The translations under genes were made by a program, and so were the position numbers. Positions 16,301 to 24,975 of a stretch of 64,000 nt of DNA are shown here, in pieces. The stretch comes from Microbacterium sp. C5A9 (GTDB lineage Bacteria; Actinomycetota; Actinomycetes; Actinomycetales; Microbacteriaceae): contig NZ_JABXGD010000002.1 of NCBI RefSeq assembly GCF_022627955.1, positions 310,001-374,000 on the forward strand. The letters run 5' to 3'. Within the stretch, counting starts at the first letter, position 1. Each line of letters opens with the position of its first letter. The notes under the pieces were generated by a model. The model searched no databases. It was not told the DNA's origin and was given only the letters and a program-made list of their open reading frames with translations.

Positions 16301-16943
16301 CGCGGATGCCGAGCGCAAACTCGCGCAACTGGGCCGGGTCAACCCGCTCGCGCTCGAGGAGTTCGCCGCGCTCGAGCAGCGGCACGCCTTCCTGACCGAA
16401 CAGCTGACCGATCTCACCCAGACCCGGCAGGACCTCCTGACGATCATCGCCGACCTCGACGAGCGCATGCAGACGATCTTCGCCAGTGCGTTCGAGGACA
16501 CGCGGGTGGCATTCGGCGAGGTCTTCCCGCTGTTGTTCCCCGGCGGGTCAGGGAGCATCTCGCTCACGGATCCCGAGAACATGCTCACCACCGGCATCGA
16601 AGTCTCGGTGCGTCCGGTGGGGAAGAAGATCGAGAGGCTCTCTCTGCTCTCGGGCGGAGAGCGCTCCCTCGCGGCCGTCGCCCTTCTCGTCGCGATCTTC
16701 AAAGCTCGACCCAGCCCGTTCTACATCCTCGACGAGGTGGAGGCGGCGCTCGACGACGCCAACCTGGGGCGACTGCTGACCGTCTTCGAACAGCTCCGCG
16801 AGAGCTCTCAGCTCCTGGTCATCACGCACCAGAAGCGCACTATGGAGATCGCGGATGCTCTGTACGGTGTCTCGATGCGTCAGGACGGCGTCTCAGCCGT
16901 GGTGGGGCAGCGCGTGGGCGACAGAGCAGCCGCAGCGCGCTGA
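13398..16943 (+). CDS. smc: chromosome segregation ATPase SMC
   Basis: SMC dimers with ScpA and ScpB compact and segregate chromosomes. The 1181-residue protein has the N-terminal Walker A GPNGSGKSN (residues 31-39) and QGRLDTVLQ-type Q-loop. Long Ala/Glu/Arg-rich coiled coils (about 165-500 and 670-1000) flank a hinge (about 515-665). The C-terminal signature is LSGGERSL (about 1083) with Walker B FYILDEVEAALDD (about 1108). MHLKSLTLKGFKSFA is the canonical beginning, which fixes the ATG at 13398. There is no good Shine-Dalgarno; a 12-codon upstream ORF that overlaps the ATG may couple translation. The scpA and scpB genes are not in the window. Confidence 0.97.
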   Translation: MHLKSLTLKGFKSFAQPTSFVFEPGVTCIVGPNGSGKSNVVDALAWVMGEQGAKTLRGGKMEDVIFAGTSTRGPLGRAEVQLTIDNSDGALPIDYAEVTISRTLFRNGSSEYAINGENCRLLDVQELLSDSGLGREMHVIVGQGRLDTVLQASPEDRRGFIEEAAGILKHRRRKEKTLRKLDAMETNLTRLSDLAGEIRRQLKPLGRQAEIAREAQTIAAVVRDAKARIFADDVVALRTALADHTRTEQERHTERLVLSDQAEAVRASIARLEQDQNSVAVDQARGVAFGLEQVQERMRGLYTLANQRLALLGSEEDDAAVTAVTVTQSTIDDAQDEITEISAGLGDAQDAATVASREVVHARAELDTLDVDIAEQSALVSAYDMRLSALRGTADAAASALAAVRGAVLRQENALEAANNRRREAAEALDGIDQAEAPEGTAAEHSAAYDSAQRAASAAEAERETLRERLHAAEREVDALTAKSAALGSALAISGGAAEIVKGGGTGIRGLVGDSVQVRAGFEAAIAAVLGPLAEGVLVERSSDAFALAADVAEHHRGVVDFVVAEGIRPSVELPTLDGVTPAVDTVTAPEGVLGILSHVLIADGLDTARAARATLDAVGDVLTTIVTTAGDVVTAQTVRTGSGGERSRLELAAERDAADERLAEVQVIVDSLREARAEADETVETSRRQAKDALRALREHDAALASHAEQVNRVTVTHESAVAECERLETGLAQAQAAVADAEAKAEAAKAEVDAAVSAPRPVLDASARDGLLEALESARENEIRARLEIETLRERVRAAQARVVSLERQREQERDAAAEAARRAVIRRGQREAAAGVAEELPRILDSIDRSVTEARVALAEAEAARSAQNHELTALRAQETSLRERLAGLTESVHGLELQIHEKKLHLHSLLERVASELALDEDILIAEYGPDQLIPRDPGAPPTEDGHSDDTAIPFDRRIQQRRLADAERKLAQLGRVNPLALEEFAALEQRHAFLTEQLTDLTQTRQDLLTIIADLDERMQTIFASAFEDTRVAFGEVFPLLFPGGSGSISLTDPENMLTTGIEVSVRPVGKKIERLSLLSGGERSLAAVALLVAIFKARPSPFYILDEVEAALDDANLGRLLTVFEQLRESSQLLVITHQKRTMEIADALYGVSMRQDGVSAVVGQRVGDRAAAAR

Positions 16944-16972
16944 CCGAGGATCCGAGGCCCGCAGGCCGCGGC

Positions 16973-17629
16973 TCACGAGAGCGGGAGGGTCGCGACGAAT
17001 GCGCCGACGACATCGTCGAAGCGAGACGAATCCTGCGGCCGATGACCGTACCCGCGCAGGACCTCGTGCGTCGCACCGCGGCCGCGCAGGACACGTGCGA
17101 TCTCCTCGTACTCGTCGTTCCAGCCGCCGGTGACGATCAGGGTCGCGACGTCGTCGACCATGGCGGCGCGCACGCCGTGGCCCCACGGGAGATTCGCGCG
17201 GGCCCATCGCTGCGCCACTGCTCGCTCGTCGTCCGGCAGATCGCCGTCGAGAGGTCCGCCGAACATCAGCGGGCGAAGCATGGCCCAGAAACCCCGCAGA
17301 TCGCCGGATTCGGCCAGAGACCTTGCTTCGGTGACGATCCCGATGTGCCGCTCGACCGCCGCGTCGCCGCGCGCGATGTCGTAGAGCGCCGGCTCGACGA
17401 GGACGAGGCCTGCGAGATCGAGCCGGCCGGCGGCGAGCACGGCGGGGACCGCGCCGATCGAATGAGCGAAGAGCATCGCTCGTCGTCCCTCGCATCGCTC
17501 GCGGATCATACGGACCTGATCGGTGATCGAGCACCCGTCCGCGAAGCGGAGGAACTCGCCGTCCGCCCCCGGCCATGCCTCGGCGCCACCTCGTCCGGAG
17601 CCGTGGATGAAGACCCGTTCGTGAGGCAT
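16973..17629 (-). CDS. alpha/beta hydrolase
   Basis: This 218-residue cytoplasmic protein has the alpha/beta hydrolase plan. An oxyanion segment near the N-terminus reads FIHGSGRGG. The nucleophile elbow AHSIGA (Ala in place of the usual first Gly) is near residue 55. An acidic candidate lies in TGGWNDEYEE, and a C-terminal histidine in GYGHRPQ. It probably hydrolyses a small ester or amide; the substrate is unknown. It is divergent from ftsY, with the two start codons 28 bp apart, and its ATG is exactly 6 nt from TAGCAT. It sits between smc and ftsY, which are adjacent in many bacteria. Confidence 0.8.
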   Translation of the reverse strand: MPHERVFIHGSGRGGAEAWPGADGEFLRFADGCSITDQVRMIRERCEGRRAMLFAHSIGAVPAVLAAGRLDLAGLVLVEPALYDIARGDAAVERHIGIVTEARSLAESGDLRGFWAMLRPLMFGGPLDGDLPDDERAVAQRWARANLPWGHGVRAAMVDDVATLIVTGGWNDEYEEIARVLRGRGATHEVLRGYGHRPQDSSRFDDVVGAFVATLPLS

Positions 17630-17635
17630 CTCAGG

Positions 17636-17641
17636 ATGCTA
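17636..17641 (-). promoter_or_regulatory. -10 element of the alpha/beta hydrolase gene
   Basis: TAGCAT on the minus strand is followed by exactly 6 nt and the ATG at 17629. Confidence 0.55.
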
Positions 17642-17645
17642 CCCG

Positions 17646-17651
17646 TAGGCT
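17646..17651 (+). promoter_or_regulatory. -10 element of ftsY (leaderless geometry)
   Basis: TAGGCT is followed by exactly 6 nt and the ftsY ATG at 17658. It lies 4 bp from the opposing -10 of the hydrolase gene. Confidence 0.55.
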
Positions 17652-17657
17652 GGACTC

Positions 17658-18530
17658 ATGGCGGAGAAGTCCTGGTCCCTCACCCGTGCTCTGCGCGGGA
17701 TGTTCGTCAAGCCCACGATCGATGAGACGACCTGGGAGGACCTCGAGACAGCGCTGATCACGGCCGACTTCGGTCCCGACATCAGCGAGCGCGTGGTCGA
17801 GGAGCTCAAGGAGAAGGTCGAGCGCTACCGCACGACCGATCCGCAGGATCTCCAGCGCATGCTTCGCGAGACCCTCGAGGAGCACTTCGCGAAGTTCGAC
17901 ACCACGCTCACGCTCACGGAGCGTCCGGCGGTCGTGCTCGTCGTCGGCGTGAACGGCGTGGGCAAGACGACGACGATCGGCAAGTTCACGAAGTTCCTCC
18001 GCGGGTACCAGCGCAGCGTGGTCGTCGGGGCGGCGGACACCTTCCGCGCCGCGGCGGTCGACCAGCTCGCGACCTGGGCCCAGCGCGGGGGAGCGGCGAT
18101 CGTCCGCCCCCAGCAGGAAGGGCAGGACCCCGCATCCGTCGCGTATCAGACTGTCGAGTACGCGCAGCGGGAGGGGATCGAGATCGCGATCATCGACACC
18201 GCGGGCCGCCTGCACACGAAGGGCGGGCTGATGGACGAGCTGTCGAAGATCCGCCGCGTCATCGAGAAGCAGGCGCCGATCAGCGAGGTTCTCCTCGTGC
18301 TCGACGCCACCACCGGGCAGAACGGTGTCATGCAGGCCGAGGCGTTTCTCCAGCACGCCGGGGTCACCGGCCTCGTGCTCACCAAGCTCGACGGGTCGGC
18401 CAAGGGCGGATTCGTGCTGGCGGTGCAGGAACGCACCGGGATCCCCGTCAAGCTGCTGGGTCAGGGCGAGGGCATCGACGATCTCACCGGATTCACCCCC
18501 CATGTCTTCGTGCAGTCGATGGTCGGCTGA
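17658..18530 (+). CDS. ftsY: signal recognition particle receptor FtsY
   Basis: FtsY is the membrane-associated GTPase that receives Ffh-ribosome complexes and hands them to SecYEG. The 290-residue protein consists of the NG domains with almost no acidic A domain; the N-terminal helix (SLTRALRGMF) is short and basic-hydrophobic. GTPase motifs are GVNGVGKTTTIGK (about 95-107), the DTFRAAAVDQL motif, DTAGR and TKLDGSAKGG. The partner ffh lies 3 kb downstream on the same strand. Confidence 0.96.
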   Translation: MAEKSWSLTRALRGMFVKPTIDETTWEDLETALITADFGPDISERVVEELKEKVERYRTTDPQDLQRMLRETLEEHFAKFDTTLTLTERPAVVLVVGVNGVGKTTTIGKFTKFLRGYQRSVVVGAADTFRAAAVDQLATWAQRGGAAIVRPQQEGQDPASVAYQTVEYAQREGIEIAIIDTAGRLHTKGGLMDELSKIRRVIEKQAPISEVLLVLDATTGQNGVMQAEAFLQHAGVTGLVLTKLDGSAKGGFVLAVQERTGIPVKLLGQGEGIDDLTGFTPHVFVQSMVG

Positions 18531-18573
18531 CACAGGGCTACCGTCACGAGCACGAGGCTGGTTTCATAGCGTT

Positions 18574-19074
18574 ATGGCGATCGAACACGACTACTTCGGA
18601 CTCCTGTCCTCAGGGCCCGACGGCTCGATCTTCTGGTCGGAGACCGTCGAGCTCGGCGACCAGAGCGTCACCGTCGATCTCACCGCTCCGGACCAGGACG
18701 ACGTGTCCGCGGATGCGCTCGACATCGCCGCGTCGCTGATCGCCGGACTGGAGAACGTCGATGCCACGGCCCGTCGGGGAATGCTGTCGGAGGTCGACGA
18801 CCGCACCAGCGAGGTGACCGAGTACATCCTCCAGCAGCAGGAGGCGTACGGCGAGGATCTCGAAGAGGTGCTGGTCGATGTCAGCGGCGATGCGGCTGTG
18901 GACATCATCCGCTCGCTCAAGCTGATGAGCATGACGATCCTCGCCGACGAGCACGGCGGTTCCGAGCCCTTCGCGGTGCTCGAGTACGCGCTCGACGCCG
19001 ACACCACCGACGACGTCCTGCTCGTCAACCTCGGGTCCGACGGCAGCGTCCAGTCGGTGATGAGCGCCGACTGA
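18574..19074 (+). CDS. DUF2004 family protein
   Basis: This 166-residue acidic cytoplasmic protein resembles the DUF2004 family, of unknown function. It begins MAIEHDYFGLL and contains SIFWSETVELGDQSV, typical of the family, then helix-rich sequence and a C-terminal LLVNLGSDGSV. There is no signal peptide. It lies 43 bp after ftsY on the same strand and converges on lipA, with the stops 9 bp apart. A TAGCGT sequence is only 1 nt before the ATG, so its own promoter is unclear and it may be read through from ftsY. Confidence 0.7.
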   Translation: MAIEHDYFGLLSSGPDGSIFWSETVELGDQSVTVDLTAPDQDDVSADALDIAASLIAGLENVDATARRGMLSEVDDRTSEVTEYILQQQEAYGEDLEEVLVDVSGDAAVDIIRSLKLMSMTILADEHGGSEPFAVLEYALDADTTDDVLLVNLGSDGSVQSVMSAD

Positions 19075-19083
19075 GCGACCGCC

Positions 19084-20073
19084 TCAGACCGCCTGCGCGA
19101 AGCCCAGGTCGGCGCTCTCGGCGATGTGCGCCAGGTGCGGCGGGATCTCGCGGCCCTTCGAGATCATGGACTGCGCCCACAGGCGACCGGCACGGTAGGA
19201 CGAACGCACGAGCGGGCCTGCGAGCACGCCGAGGAAGCCGATCCGCTCCGCCTCCTCCTTGAACTCCACGAACTCGGCGGGCTTCACCCAACGCGAGACC
19301 GGCAGATGGCGTGGCGAAGGACGCAGGTACTGCGTGATGGTGATGATGTCGCAGCCGGCGTCGTGCAGATCGTTCAGCGCCTGGACGACCTCCTCCGGCT
19401 CCTCGCCCATCCCGAGGATCAGATTCGACTTCGTGATGAGGCCGGCATTCCGCGCCTGGCTGATCACGTCGAGCGACCGCTCGTAGCGGAACGCGGGGCG
19501 GATGCGCTTGAAGATGCGGGGAACGGTCTCGACGTTGTGGGCGAAGACCTCGGGCCGCGCATCGAAGATCTGACCGAGGAACGCGGGATCGGCGTTGTGC
19601 TCGTTGGCGAGCAGTTCGACTCCGGTGTTCGGGTTGAGCTCGTGGATCTTGCGGACCGTCTCGGCGTTGAGCCAGGCGCCCGTGTCGGGCAGGTCGTCGC
19701 GAGCGACGCTCGTGACGGTCGCGTAGCGCAGGTTCATCTTCACCACGCTCTCGGCGACGCGGCGCGGCTCGTCGGTGTCGTAGGCGTCGGGCTTGCCTGT
19801 GTCGATCTGGCAGAAGTCGCACCGCCTCGTGCACTGCGAGCCGCCGATCAGGAAGGTGGCCTCGCGATCCTCCCAGCACTCGAAGATGTTGGGGCATCCG
19901 GCCTCCTGGCAGACCGTGTGCAGGTCCTCGCTCTTCACCAGGGAGTGGAGCGCGGTGTACTCCGGTCCCATCTTCGCTTTCGTCTTGATCCACTCGGGCT
20001 TGCGCTCGATGGGCGTCTCGGCGTTGCGGATCTCGAGGCGGAGGAGCTTGCGTCCCTCGGGTGCGGCGGTCAT
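19084..20073 (-). CDS. lipA: lipoyl synthase
   Basis: LipA inserts two sulfurs into protein-bound octanoyl groups to make lipoate, using radical SAM chemistry and a sacrificial iron-sulfur cluster. The 329-residue protein has both clusters: the family-specific CX4CX5C (Cys55, Cys60, Cys66) and the radical SAM CX3CX2C (Cys81, Cys85, Cys88). The C-terminal RSSYRAG contains the conserved serine that ligates the auxiliary cluster. The ATG overlaps the lipB stop by 4 bp (ATGA), so the pair is one operon reading lipB then lipA. Confidence 0.96.
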   Translation of the reverse strand: MTAAPEGRKLLRLEIRNAETPIERKPEWIKTKAKMGPEYTALHSLVKSEDLHTVCQEAGCPNIFECWEDREATFLIGGSQCTRRCDFCQIDTGKPDAYDTDEPRRVAESVVKMNLRYATVTSVARDDLPDTGAWLNAETVRKIHELNPNTGVELLANEHNADPAFLGQIFDARPEVFAHNVETVPRIFKRIRPAFRYERSLDVISQARNAGLITKSNLILGMGEEPEEVVQALNDLHDAGCDIITITQYLRPSPRHLPVSRWVKPAEFVEFKEEAERIGFLGVLAGPLVRSSYRAGRLWAQSMISKGREIPPHLAHIAESADLGFAQAV

Positions 20074-20723
20074 GCGAGGACTCCTGCGTGGTCGGCGGTC
20101 GAGTAGTCGGCGAGGAAGGCGGCGGACACGGAATCGATGATGTCGGCGGGGGAGATGTCGGCTCCGACGACCTCGCTCACGGTCGTCACACCCGCGTCCG
20201 TGATCCCGCAGGGGATGATGCCGCGGAAGCCCGAGAGGCTGTTGTCGCAGTTGATCGCGAACCCGTGCATCGTCACGCCCTGCTGGACGCGTACGCCGAT
20301 CGCCGCGACCTTGTCCTCGGAGAGGGGGCGGCGAACCCACACGCCGCTGCGTCCTTCGACCTGATAGCCCTCGACCCCGAACGGGCGGAGGACGTCGATG
20401 AGGATTCTCTCGAGTCGGCGGACGTGTGCGACGACGTCCATGGGCTCGGGGAGTCGCACGATCGGGTAGCCGACGAGCTGTCCCGGGCCGTGCCAGGTGA
20501 TCTTGCCGCCGCGGTCGACGTCGATCACGGGTGTCCCGTCTTGCGGCCGCTCCTGAGGCTCGGTGCGCTTGCCGGCGGTGTAGACCGCCTCGTGCTCGAG
20601 CAGGATCAGCGTGTCCGGGCGAGTGCCGTCGACGACGTCGGCATGGGTGCGTCGCTGCAGGTCCCACCCCTCGCTGTAGGGCACATAGTCCGGCGCGAGG
20701 CCGGGAGTCAGGATGTCGAGCAT
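20070..20723 (-). CDS. lipB: octanoyl-(acyl carrier protein):protein N-octanoyltransferase
   Basis: LipB moves octanoate from acyl carrier protein to the lipoyl domains of 2-oxoacid dehydrogenases, supplying LipA. The 217-residue protein has the conserved [17 protein letters not shown] (about 71-87). The catalytic cysteine is in [10 protein letters not shown] (about 170) and the lysine is in the RGGK/VRVQQG regions, as in the family. It is first in a two-gene operon with lipA and divergent from the TetR-type regulator 97 bp away. Confidence 0.95.
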   Translation of the reverse strand: MLDILTPGLAPDYVPYSEGWDLQRRTHADVVDGTRPDTLILLEHEAVYTAGKRTEPQERPQDGTPVIDVDRGGKITWHGPGQLVGYPIVRLPEPMDVVAHVRRLERILIDVLRPFGVEGYQVEGRSGVWVRRPLSEDKVAAIGVRVQQGVTMHGFAINCDNSLSGFRGIIPCGITDAGVTTVSEVVGADISPADIIDSVSAAFLADYSTADHAGVLA

Positions 20724-20808
20724 TCTCGTGGTCGCTCTCAGTCATTTGATGGATTGCGTCCAACAATACTCCTCCGCTCCGCCCCATCGGTCGAGGAAGG
20801 ACGCGCGG

Positions 20809-20814
20809 TACCGT
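20809..20814 (+). promoter_or_regulatory. -10 element of the TetR-family gene
   Basis: TACCGT is followed by exactly 6 nt (GTGAGG) and the ATG at 20821. Confidence 0.5.
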
Positions 20815-20820
20815 GTGAGG

Positions 20821-21417
20821 ATGAGCATTCACGGCCGGGCGGGCCGCCCCAGGGCCTCTTCTCGCGAGACGCTCGCGGAAGCCGCATGCGAACTGTTCCT
20901 CGAGCGCGGCTACGACGCGACGTCCGTCGCCGACATCACGCAGCGCGCCGGTGTGAGCCGATCCAGCTTCTTCAACTACTTCGCGTCGAAGAGCGACGTG
21001 CTCTGGTCCGGCCTGGACGAGCGCATCGACCGCGCGGTCTCCGATCTCGTCACGATTCGCGAGGACCGTGACGGGGCCGAGGTCAGACGCATACTCGGCC
21101 ACTTGGTCGCAGATTTCGCCCCTGACAGCCTGGCGCTGGCGATGACGAACTCGTCGGCGATGGGTCTCGACGACGAGCTCGAGCAGGACGCCGCACGTCG
21201 TCAGGCCCGTCTCGCAGCCGCCCTCGCCGATCTCGCACGGAGGTCGGGAGTCACGTCCCTCGTGGCGGACATCGTCGCGGCGACGTGGGCGGCGGCCGTG
21301 CTCGCTGCGGTGCGCGCGTGGGCGGAGAGCGGAGCCGGGCGTGGATCGGTGGGAGACAGATTCGTCGACGCCGTGGAAGCGATCCACCGGCTCCCCTGGG
21401 CCGCCGCGAGGGAGTGA
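20821..21417 (+). CDS. TetR family transcriptional regulator
   Basis: This 198-residue regulator has an N-terminal DNA-binding domain (about residues 12-58) with the typical pattern [29 protein letters not shown] split over helices 1-3, ending [12 protein letters not shown]. The C-terminal ligand domain is helical and Ala-rich. The ligand and target are unknown. It is divergent from lipB across 97 bp, so lipBA could be one target, but the next gene downstream, ffh, is not an obvious one. The start was chosen at 20821 because it follows the -10 by 6 nt and begins [10 protein letters not shown] just before the first helix. Confidence 0.85.
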   Translation: MSIHGRAGRPRASSRETLAEAACELFLERGYDATSVADITQRAGVSRSSFFNYFASKSDVLWSGLDERIDRAVSDLVTIREDRDGAEVRRILGHLVADFAPDSLALAMTNSSAMGLDDELEQDAARRQARLAAALADLARRSGVTSLVADIVAATWAAAVLAAVRAWAESGAGRGSVGDRFVDAVEAIHRLPWAAARE

Positions 21418-21474
21418 AGACCGCCGGGTCGGCGGGAAGTTCGTGCCGCGCTGAGCGTGTAGTCGTCGCTCGCG

Positions 21475-21480
21475 TAGAAT
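21475..21480 (+). promoter_or_regulatory. -10 element of ffh
   Basis: TAGAAT lies 10 nt before the ffh ATG, giving a predicted leader of only a few bases. Confidence 0.5.
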
Positions 21481-21490
21481 CGAGAGCACC

Positions 21491-23044
21491 ATGGCAACCT
21501 TTGGCACGCTCTCCGATCGGCTCACCGAGACCTTCCGCAACCTGCGCACGAAGGGAAAGCTCACTGCGGCCGACGTCGACGGCACCGTCCGTGAGATCCG
21601 TCGCGCCCTGCTCGACGCAGACGTCGCGCTCTCTGTCGTCAAGGACTTCACCGCGAAGGTGCGCGAGCGCGCACTCGGCGATGAGGTCAACAAGGCGCTG
21701 AACCCGGCGCAGCAGGTCGTGCAGATCGTCAACGAGGAGCTCGTCCAGATCCTCGGCGGCGAGCAGCGGCGACTGCAGTTCGCCAAGACGGCACCGACCG
21801 TGATCATGCTCGCCGGTCTGCAGGGGTCGGGAAAGACCACGTTCGCCGGAAAGCTCGCGAAGCAGCTCGAGGGCGAGGGGCACACGCCCCTCCTCGTCGC
21901 CGCCGACCTCCAGCGTCCCAACGCGGTCAATCAGCTCCAGGTCGTCGCCGAGCAGGCGGGCGCGACCGTCTACGCGCCCGAGCCCGGCAACGGCGTCGGC
22001 GACCCGGTCAAGGTCTCGCGTGACGGCGTCGAGTACGCTCGCCGCCAGCAGCACGACGTCGTGATCATCGACACGGCCGGACGCCTCGGCGTCGACGCCG
22101 AGCTCATGAAGCAGGCGGCGAACATCCGCAAGGCGGTCGATCCCGACGAGGTCCTCTTCGTGATCGACGCCATGATCGGTCAGGACGCCGTCAACACCGC
22201 CAAGGCCTTCCAGGAGGGCGTCGACTTCACCGGCGTGGTGCTGTCGAAGCTCGACGGCGACGCCCGAGGCGGTGCCGCGCTGTCCGTGGCATCGGTCACC
22301 GGCCGCCCCATCATCTTCGCGTCGACGGGCGAGCGCCTCGAAGACCTCGAACCGTTCCACCCCGACCGCATGGCGAGCCGCATCCTCGACCTCGGTGACA
22401 TCCTGACCCTCATCGAGCAGGCCCAGCAGGCCTTCGATGAGGAAGAGGCCATGAAGATGGCCGAGAAGCTCGCCACCGAGCAGTTCACCCTCGAGGACTT
22501 CCTCGACCAGCTTCAGCAGATGAAGAAGATGGGCTCGATGAAGAAGATGCTGGGGATGCTCCCCGGCATGGGCCAGATGAAGCAGCAGCTCGAGGACTTC
22601 GACGAGCGCGAGATCGATCGCACAGAGGCGATCATCAGGTCGATGACTCCCGGGGAGCGGCGCAACCCGAAGGTCCTCAACGGATCGCGTCGCCTTCGTA
22701 TCGCCCGCGGTTCCGGTATGACCGTCACCGACGTCAACCAGCTCGTGCAGCGCTTCGACCAGGCCGCGAAGATGATGAAGACGGTCGCTCGGGGCGGCAC
22801 GCCGAACATTCCCGGAATGGGCGCGATGCCGGGTCTCGGCAAGCCAGGCGCCTCCTCGAAGCGCGGCAAGAAGGGCAAGTCGTCCGGCGGCTCGCGATCG
22901 GGCAACCCTGCGAAGAGGGCGGCGGAGAACGCCGGAATCGCTGCCACGTCGGCCCCGACCGGGTCGGGTTTCGGGCTGGGCGGTGCGAAGGCTCCGAGCG
23001 AGGCGGATCTCGCCGAGATCCAGAAGCTGTTCGGCAAGAACTGA
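21491..23044 (+). CDS. ffh: signal recognition particle protein Ffh
   Basis: Ffh binds 4.5S RNA and signal peptides and targets nascent membrane proteins to FtsY. The 517-residue protein has N and G domains with P-loop [10 protein letters not shown] (about 107-116), DTAGR and [10 protein letters not shown]. The methionine-rich M domain (about 300-430) has many Met around [20 protein letters not shown] and the RNA-binding SRR-like [13 protein letters not shown] Gly/Ser/Lys tail (about 440-517) is a common actinobacterial extension. The ffs RNA gene was not found in the window. In many genomes rpsP follows ffh directly; here about 8.5 kb of metabolic genes intervene. Confidence 0.97.
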   Translation: MATFGTLSDRLTETFRNLRTKGKLTAADVDGTVREIRRALLDADVALSVVKDFTAKVRERALGDEVNKALNPAQQVVQIVNEELVQILGGEQRRLQFAKTAPTVIMLAGLQGSGKTTFAGKLAKQLEGEGHTPLLVAADLQRPNAVNQLQVVAEQAGATVYAPEPGNGVGDPVKVSRDGVEYARRQQHDVVIIDTAGRLGVDAELMKQAANIRKAVDPDEVLFVIDAMIGQDAVNTAKAFQEGVDFTGVVLSKLDGDARGGAALSVASVTGRPIIFASTGERLEDLEPFHPDRMASRILDLGDILTLIEQAQQAFDEEEAMKMAEKLATEQFTLEDFLDQLQQMKKMGSMKKMLGMLPGMGQMKQQLEDFDEREIDRTEAIIRSMTPGERRNPKVLNGSRRLRIARGSGMTVTDVNQLVQRFDQAAKMMKTVARGGTPNIPGMGAMPGLGKPGASSKRGKKGKSSGGSRSGNPAKRAAENAGIAATSAPTGSGFGLGGAKAPSEADLAEIQKLFGKN

Positions 23045-23050
23045 GGTTCT

Positions 23051-23956
23051 TCAGGACTTCGACGGTCGCAGCACCGACTCCGGCGCCTGCGACCGGCGCG
23101 GCCTCCTGAGCGCTGTCACCTGGCCGGCGACGAGGGCAACGAGTACGAGGGCGAGTCCGAGCGCCTGAATCGGGCTGAACGTCTCACCCGCGACGAGCGC
23201 ACCCAGAAGGGTCGCCACGACGGGGGAGAGCAGCGCGAGCAGCCCCGGCGCGATGACCGGCAGCTGTTGGATCCCGCGGAACCAGAGCGTGTAGGCGAGC
23301 AACCCGCCGACGATGCCCAGCCAGGCGTATCCGAGAACGGCGCCGCCGTCGATCGCGGGTGGAGCGCCTTCGAACACCAGCGTGAGAGGCAGCAGGACCA
23401 GTCCGCCCGCGGTGAGCTGCCAGCCCGCATACGCGATCGGGCCGACGCCCGCAGGCCGTCCCCAGCGCTTGGTGAGGATCATGCCGAGAGCCGTCGCCGT
23501 CACGCCGCCCAGCGCCGCGAGGACACCCAGTGCGTCGAGCTGGGCGGTCGGACCCAGCACGACGAGCGCGACTCCACCCGCTCCCACCACAGCGGCGGCC
23601 GCGGTGCCGGGGCGGACGGGGTCGCGGAGCACGAGCGCTCCCAGGCTGAGGATGATCAGCGGCTGCACACCCGCGACGGCCGCGGCCACCCCGCCGGGCA
23701 GCCGCTCGGCCGCCAGGAACAGCAGCGGGAAGAACGCGCCGATGTTGAGGGTTCCGAGCAGCAGCGATCGCAGCCACCACCCTCCGGTGGGCAGAGTGCG
23801 TGCGAGGGCCAGGGCGATGACACCGGCGGGGAGCGAGCGGAGCAGACCGGCCAGCAGCGGATGCCCCGCAGGCAGCAGCTCGGTCGTCACCAGGTAGGTC
23901 GTCCCCCACGAGATGGGGGCCACTGCCGTGAGAAGCACAAGCGTCGCTCGATTCAT
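23051..23956 (-). CDS. EamA/DMT family transporter
   Basis: This 301-residue membrane protein has two five-helix EamA repeats (about 5-135 and 145-280). A hydrophobic N-terminus reads LVLLTAVAPISWGTTYLVT, including the family-typical WGTTY, and ILSLGALVLRDP ends the first repeat. Such proteins export amino acids or metabolites; substrate unknown. It is divergent from a LysR regulator across 78 bp that contains an ATGAG/CTCAT inverted repeat, so control by that regulator is likely. It converges on ffh with 6 bp between the stops. A CAGGCT sequence lies 6 nt from its ATG. Confidence 0.88.
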   Translation of the reverse strand: MNRATLVLLTAVAPISWGTTYLVTTELLPAGHPLLAGLLRSLPAGVIALALARTLPTGGWWLRSLLLGTLNIGAFFPLLFLAAERLPGGVAAAVAGVQPLIILSLGALVLRDPVRPGTAAAAVVGAGGVALVVLGPTAQLDALGVLAALGGVTATALGMILTKRWGRPAGVGPIAYAGWQLTAGGLVLLPLTLVFEGAPPAIDGGAVLGYAWLGIVGGLLAYTLWFRGIQQLPVIAPGLLALLSPVVATLLGALVAGETFSPIQALGLALVLVALVAGQVTALRRPRRSQAPESVLRPSKS

Positions 23957-23982
23957 GTCCTCAGCCTGATCGCGAACCGATT

Positions 23983-24006
23983 ATGAGTCCAACACATGGT
24001 TCTCAT
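23983..24006. promoter_or_regulatory. possible LysR-type operator between eamA-like and lysR-like genes
   Basis: ATGAG (23983-23987) and CTCAT (24002-24006) form an inverted repeat with a 14-bp spacer in the divergent intergenic region. LysR regulators usually bind such interrupted dyads between their own gene and a divergent target. Confidence 0.35.
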
Positions 24007-24034
24007 CTCGATGATGAAGAGCGATCATGGACGA

Positions 24035-24919
24035 ATGGATCTGCAGCAGCTGAGGTACGTCGTCGAAGTCGCCTCCCAGTCGAGTTTCACCCGCGCCGCC
24101 GAGCGATGCTTCGTCACCCAGTCGGCGCTCAGTCATCAGATCGCGGCTCTCGAGCGTGAACTCGGACAGCGTCTCTTCGTCCGCTCGAGTCGAAGTGTGC
24201 GGACGACGGATGCGGGGGAGGCGTTCCTGATCCATGCGAGAGCGGCTGTGCTCGCCGTCGACGAGGCGCGCGAGGCTGCGGCCGCGGCGGTCGGGCGCGT
24301 CGTCGGCACGCTTCGCCTCGGCGTCATCCCCACCGCCCGCGCGGTCTCGGTGCCTGAGGTGATCTCGCGGTTCCGGGCGGCGCATCCCGACGCGCGGGTC
24401 GAGCTCACGGTCGGCAACAGCGACACCCTGGCTGACGCAGTGCGGCGGGGCGCGCTCGATGTCGCGCTGCTCGGCCTGCGGGAGGGAGCATCTCCGCGAG
24501 GCGTCGCGGCGCGCGAGCTCGGGCGCGAGCGGCTGGCCGTCGCCGTGCCGCCGACACATCGACTCGCCGCGCGGCGCGGCGGGGTCCGGCTCGCCGACCT
24601 CGACGGCGAGGTGTTCGCTGACTTCCCTGCAGGAACCTCGGGGCGCGCGCAGGGCGATGCGGCCTTCGCGGCCTCCGGAATAGCGCGTGACGTGGCCTTC
24701 GAGGCCGACTCCTCCGAGCTGATCCTCGGGCTCGTCTCCGTCGGGCTCGCTGTCGCGCTGCTGTCTCCGATCGTGATCGCCGAGTCATCGACGGATGCGG
24801 TGGCTGTCGACCTCGGAGACGGTCCTCTGCGCATCCAGTACGTCGCGTGGGACGACCGTGCGCCGCGGGCGGTCGCCGTCGCCTTCCTGCGGGTTGTCGA
24901 AGAGATGACGCCCCGCTGA
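24035..24919 (+). CDS. LysR family transcriptional regulator
   Basis: This 294-residue regulator starts MDLQQLRYVVEVA, the classic LysR beginning, so the ATG at 24035 is preferred over upstream ATGs. The winged helix-turn-helix covers residues 1-60 (SFTRAAERCFVTQSALSHQIAALERELG). The periplasmic-binding-like effector domain follows (about 90-290). It is divergent from the EamA-type transporter, the usual layout for a regulator and its exporter target. A strong hairpin follows its stop and probably terminates both it and the convergent glpK. Confidence 0.9.
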   Translation: MDLQQLRYVVEVASQSSFTRAAERCFVTQSALSHQIAALERELGQRLFVRSSRSVRTTDAGEAFLIHARAAVLAVDEAREAAAAAVGRVVGTLRLGVIPTARAVSVPEVISRFRAAHPDARVELTVGNSDTLADAVRRGALDVALLGLREGASPRGVAARELGRERLAVAVPPTHRLAARRGGVRLADLDGEVFADFPAGTSGRAQGDAAFAASGIARDVAFEADSSELILGLVSVGLAVALLSPIVIAESSTDAVAVDLGDGPLRIQYVAWDDRAPRAVAVAFLRVVEEMTPR

Positions 24920-24928
24920 CGAGACGAA

Positions 24929-24957
24929 ACGGGCCCGGAGGAATCCTCCGAGCCCGT
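24929..24957. terminator. bidirectional terminator between lysR-like gene and glpK
   Basis: A 13-bp GC-rich stem with one mismatch and a tiny A-centred loop lies between convergent stops (24919 and 24976). On the minus strand the stem is followed by TTTCGT, so it suits glpK best; on the plus strand the T-run is weaker. Confidence 0.75.
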
Positions 24958-24975
24958 CTCCTCAGAGATCTGAGG

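Noticed and set aside
18562..18573. TAGCGT as a leaderless promoter for the DUF2004 gene
   Set aside because: The hexamer ends only 1 nt before the ATG, too close for a start at that codon, so it was left out of the leaderless set.
20740..20790. TetR operator in the lipB-TetR gap
   Set aside because: Only a 4-bp dyad (TGGA-N5-TCCA) was found, too short to claim.
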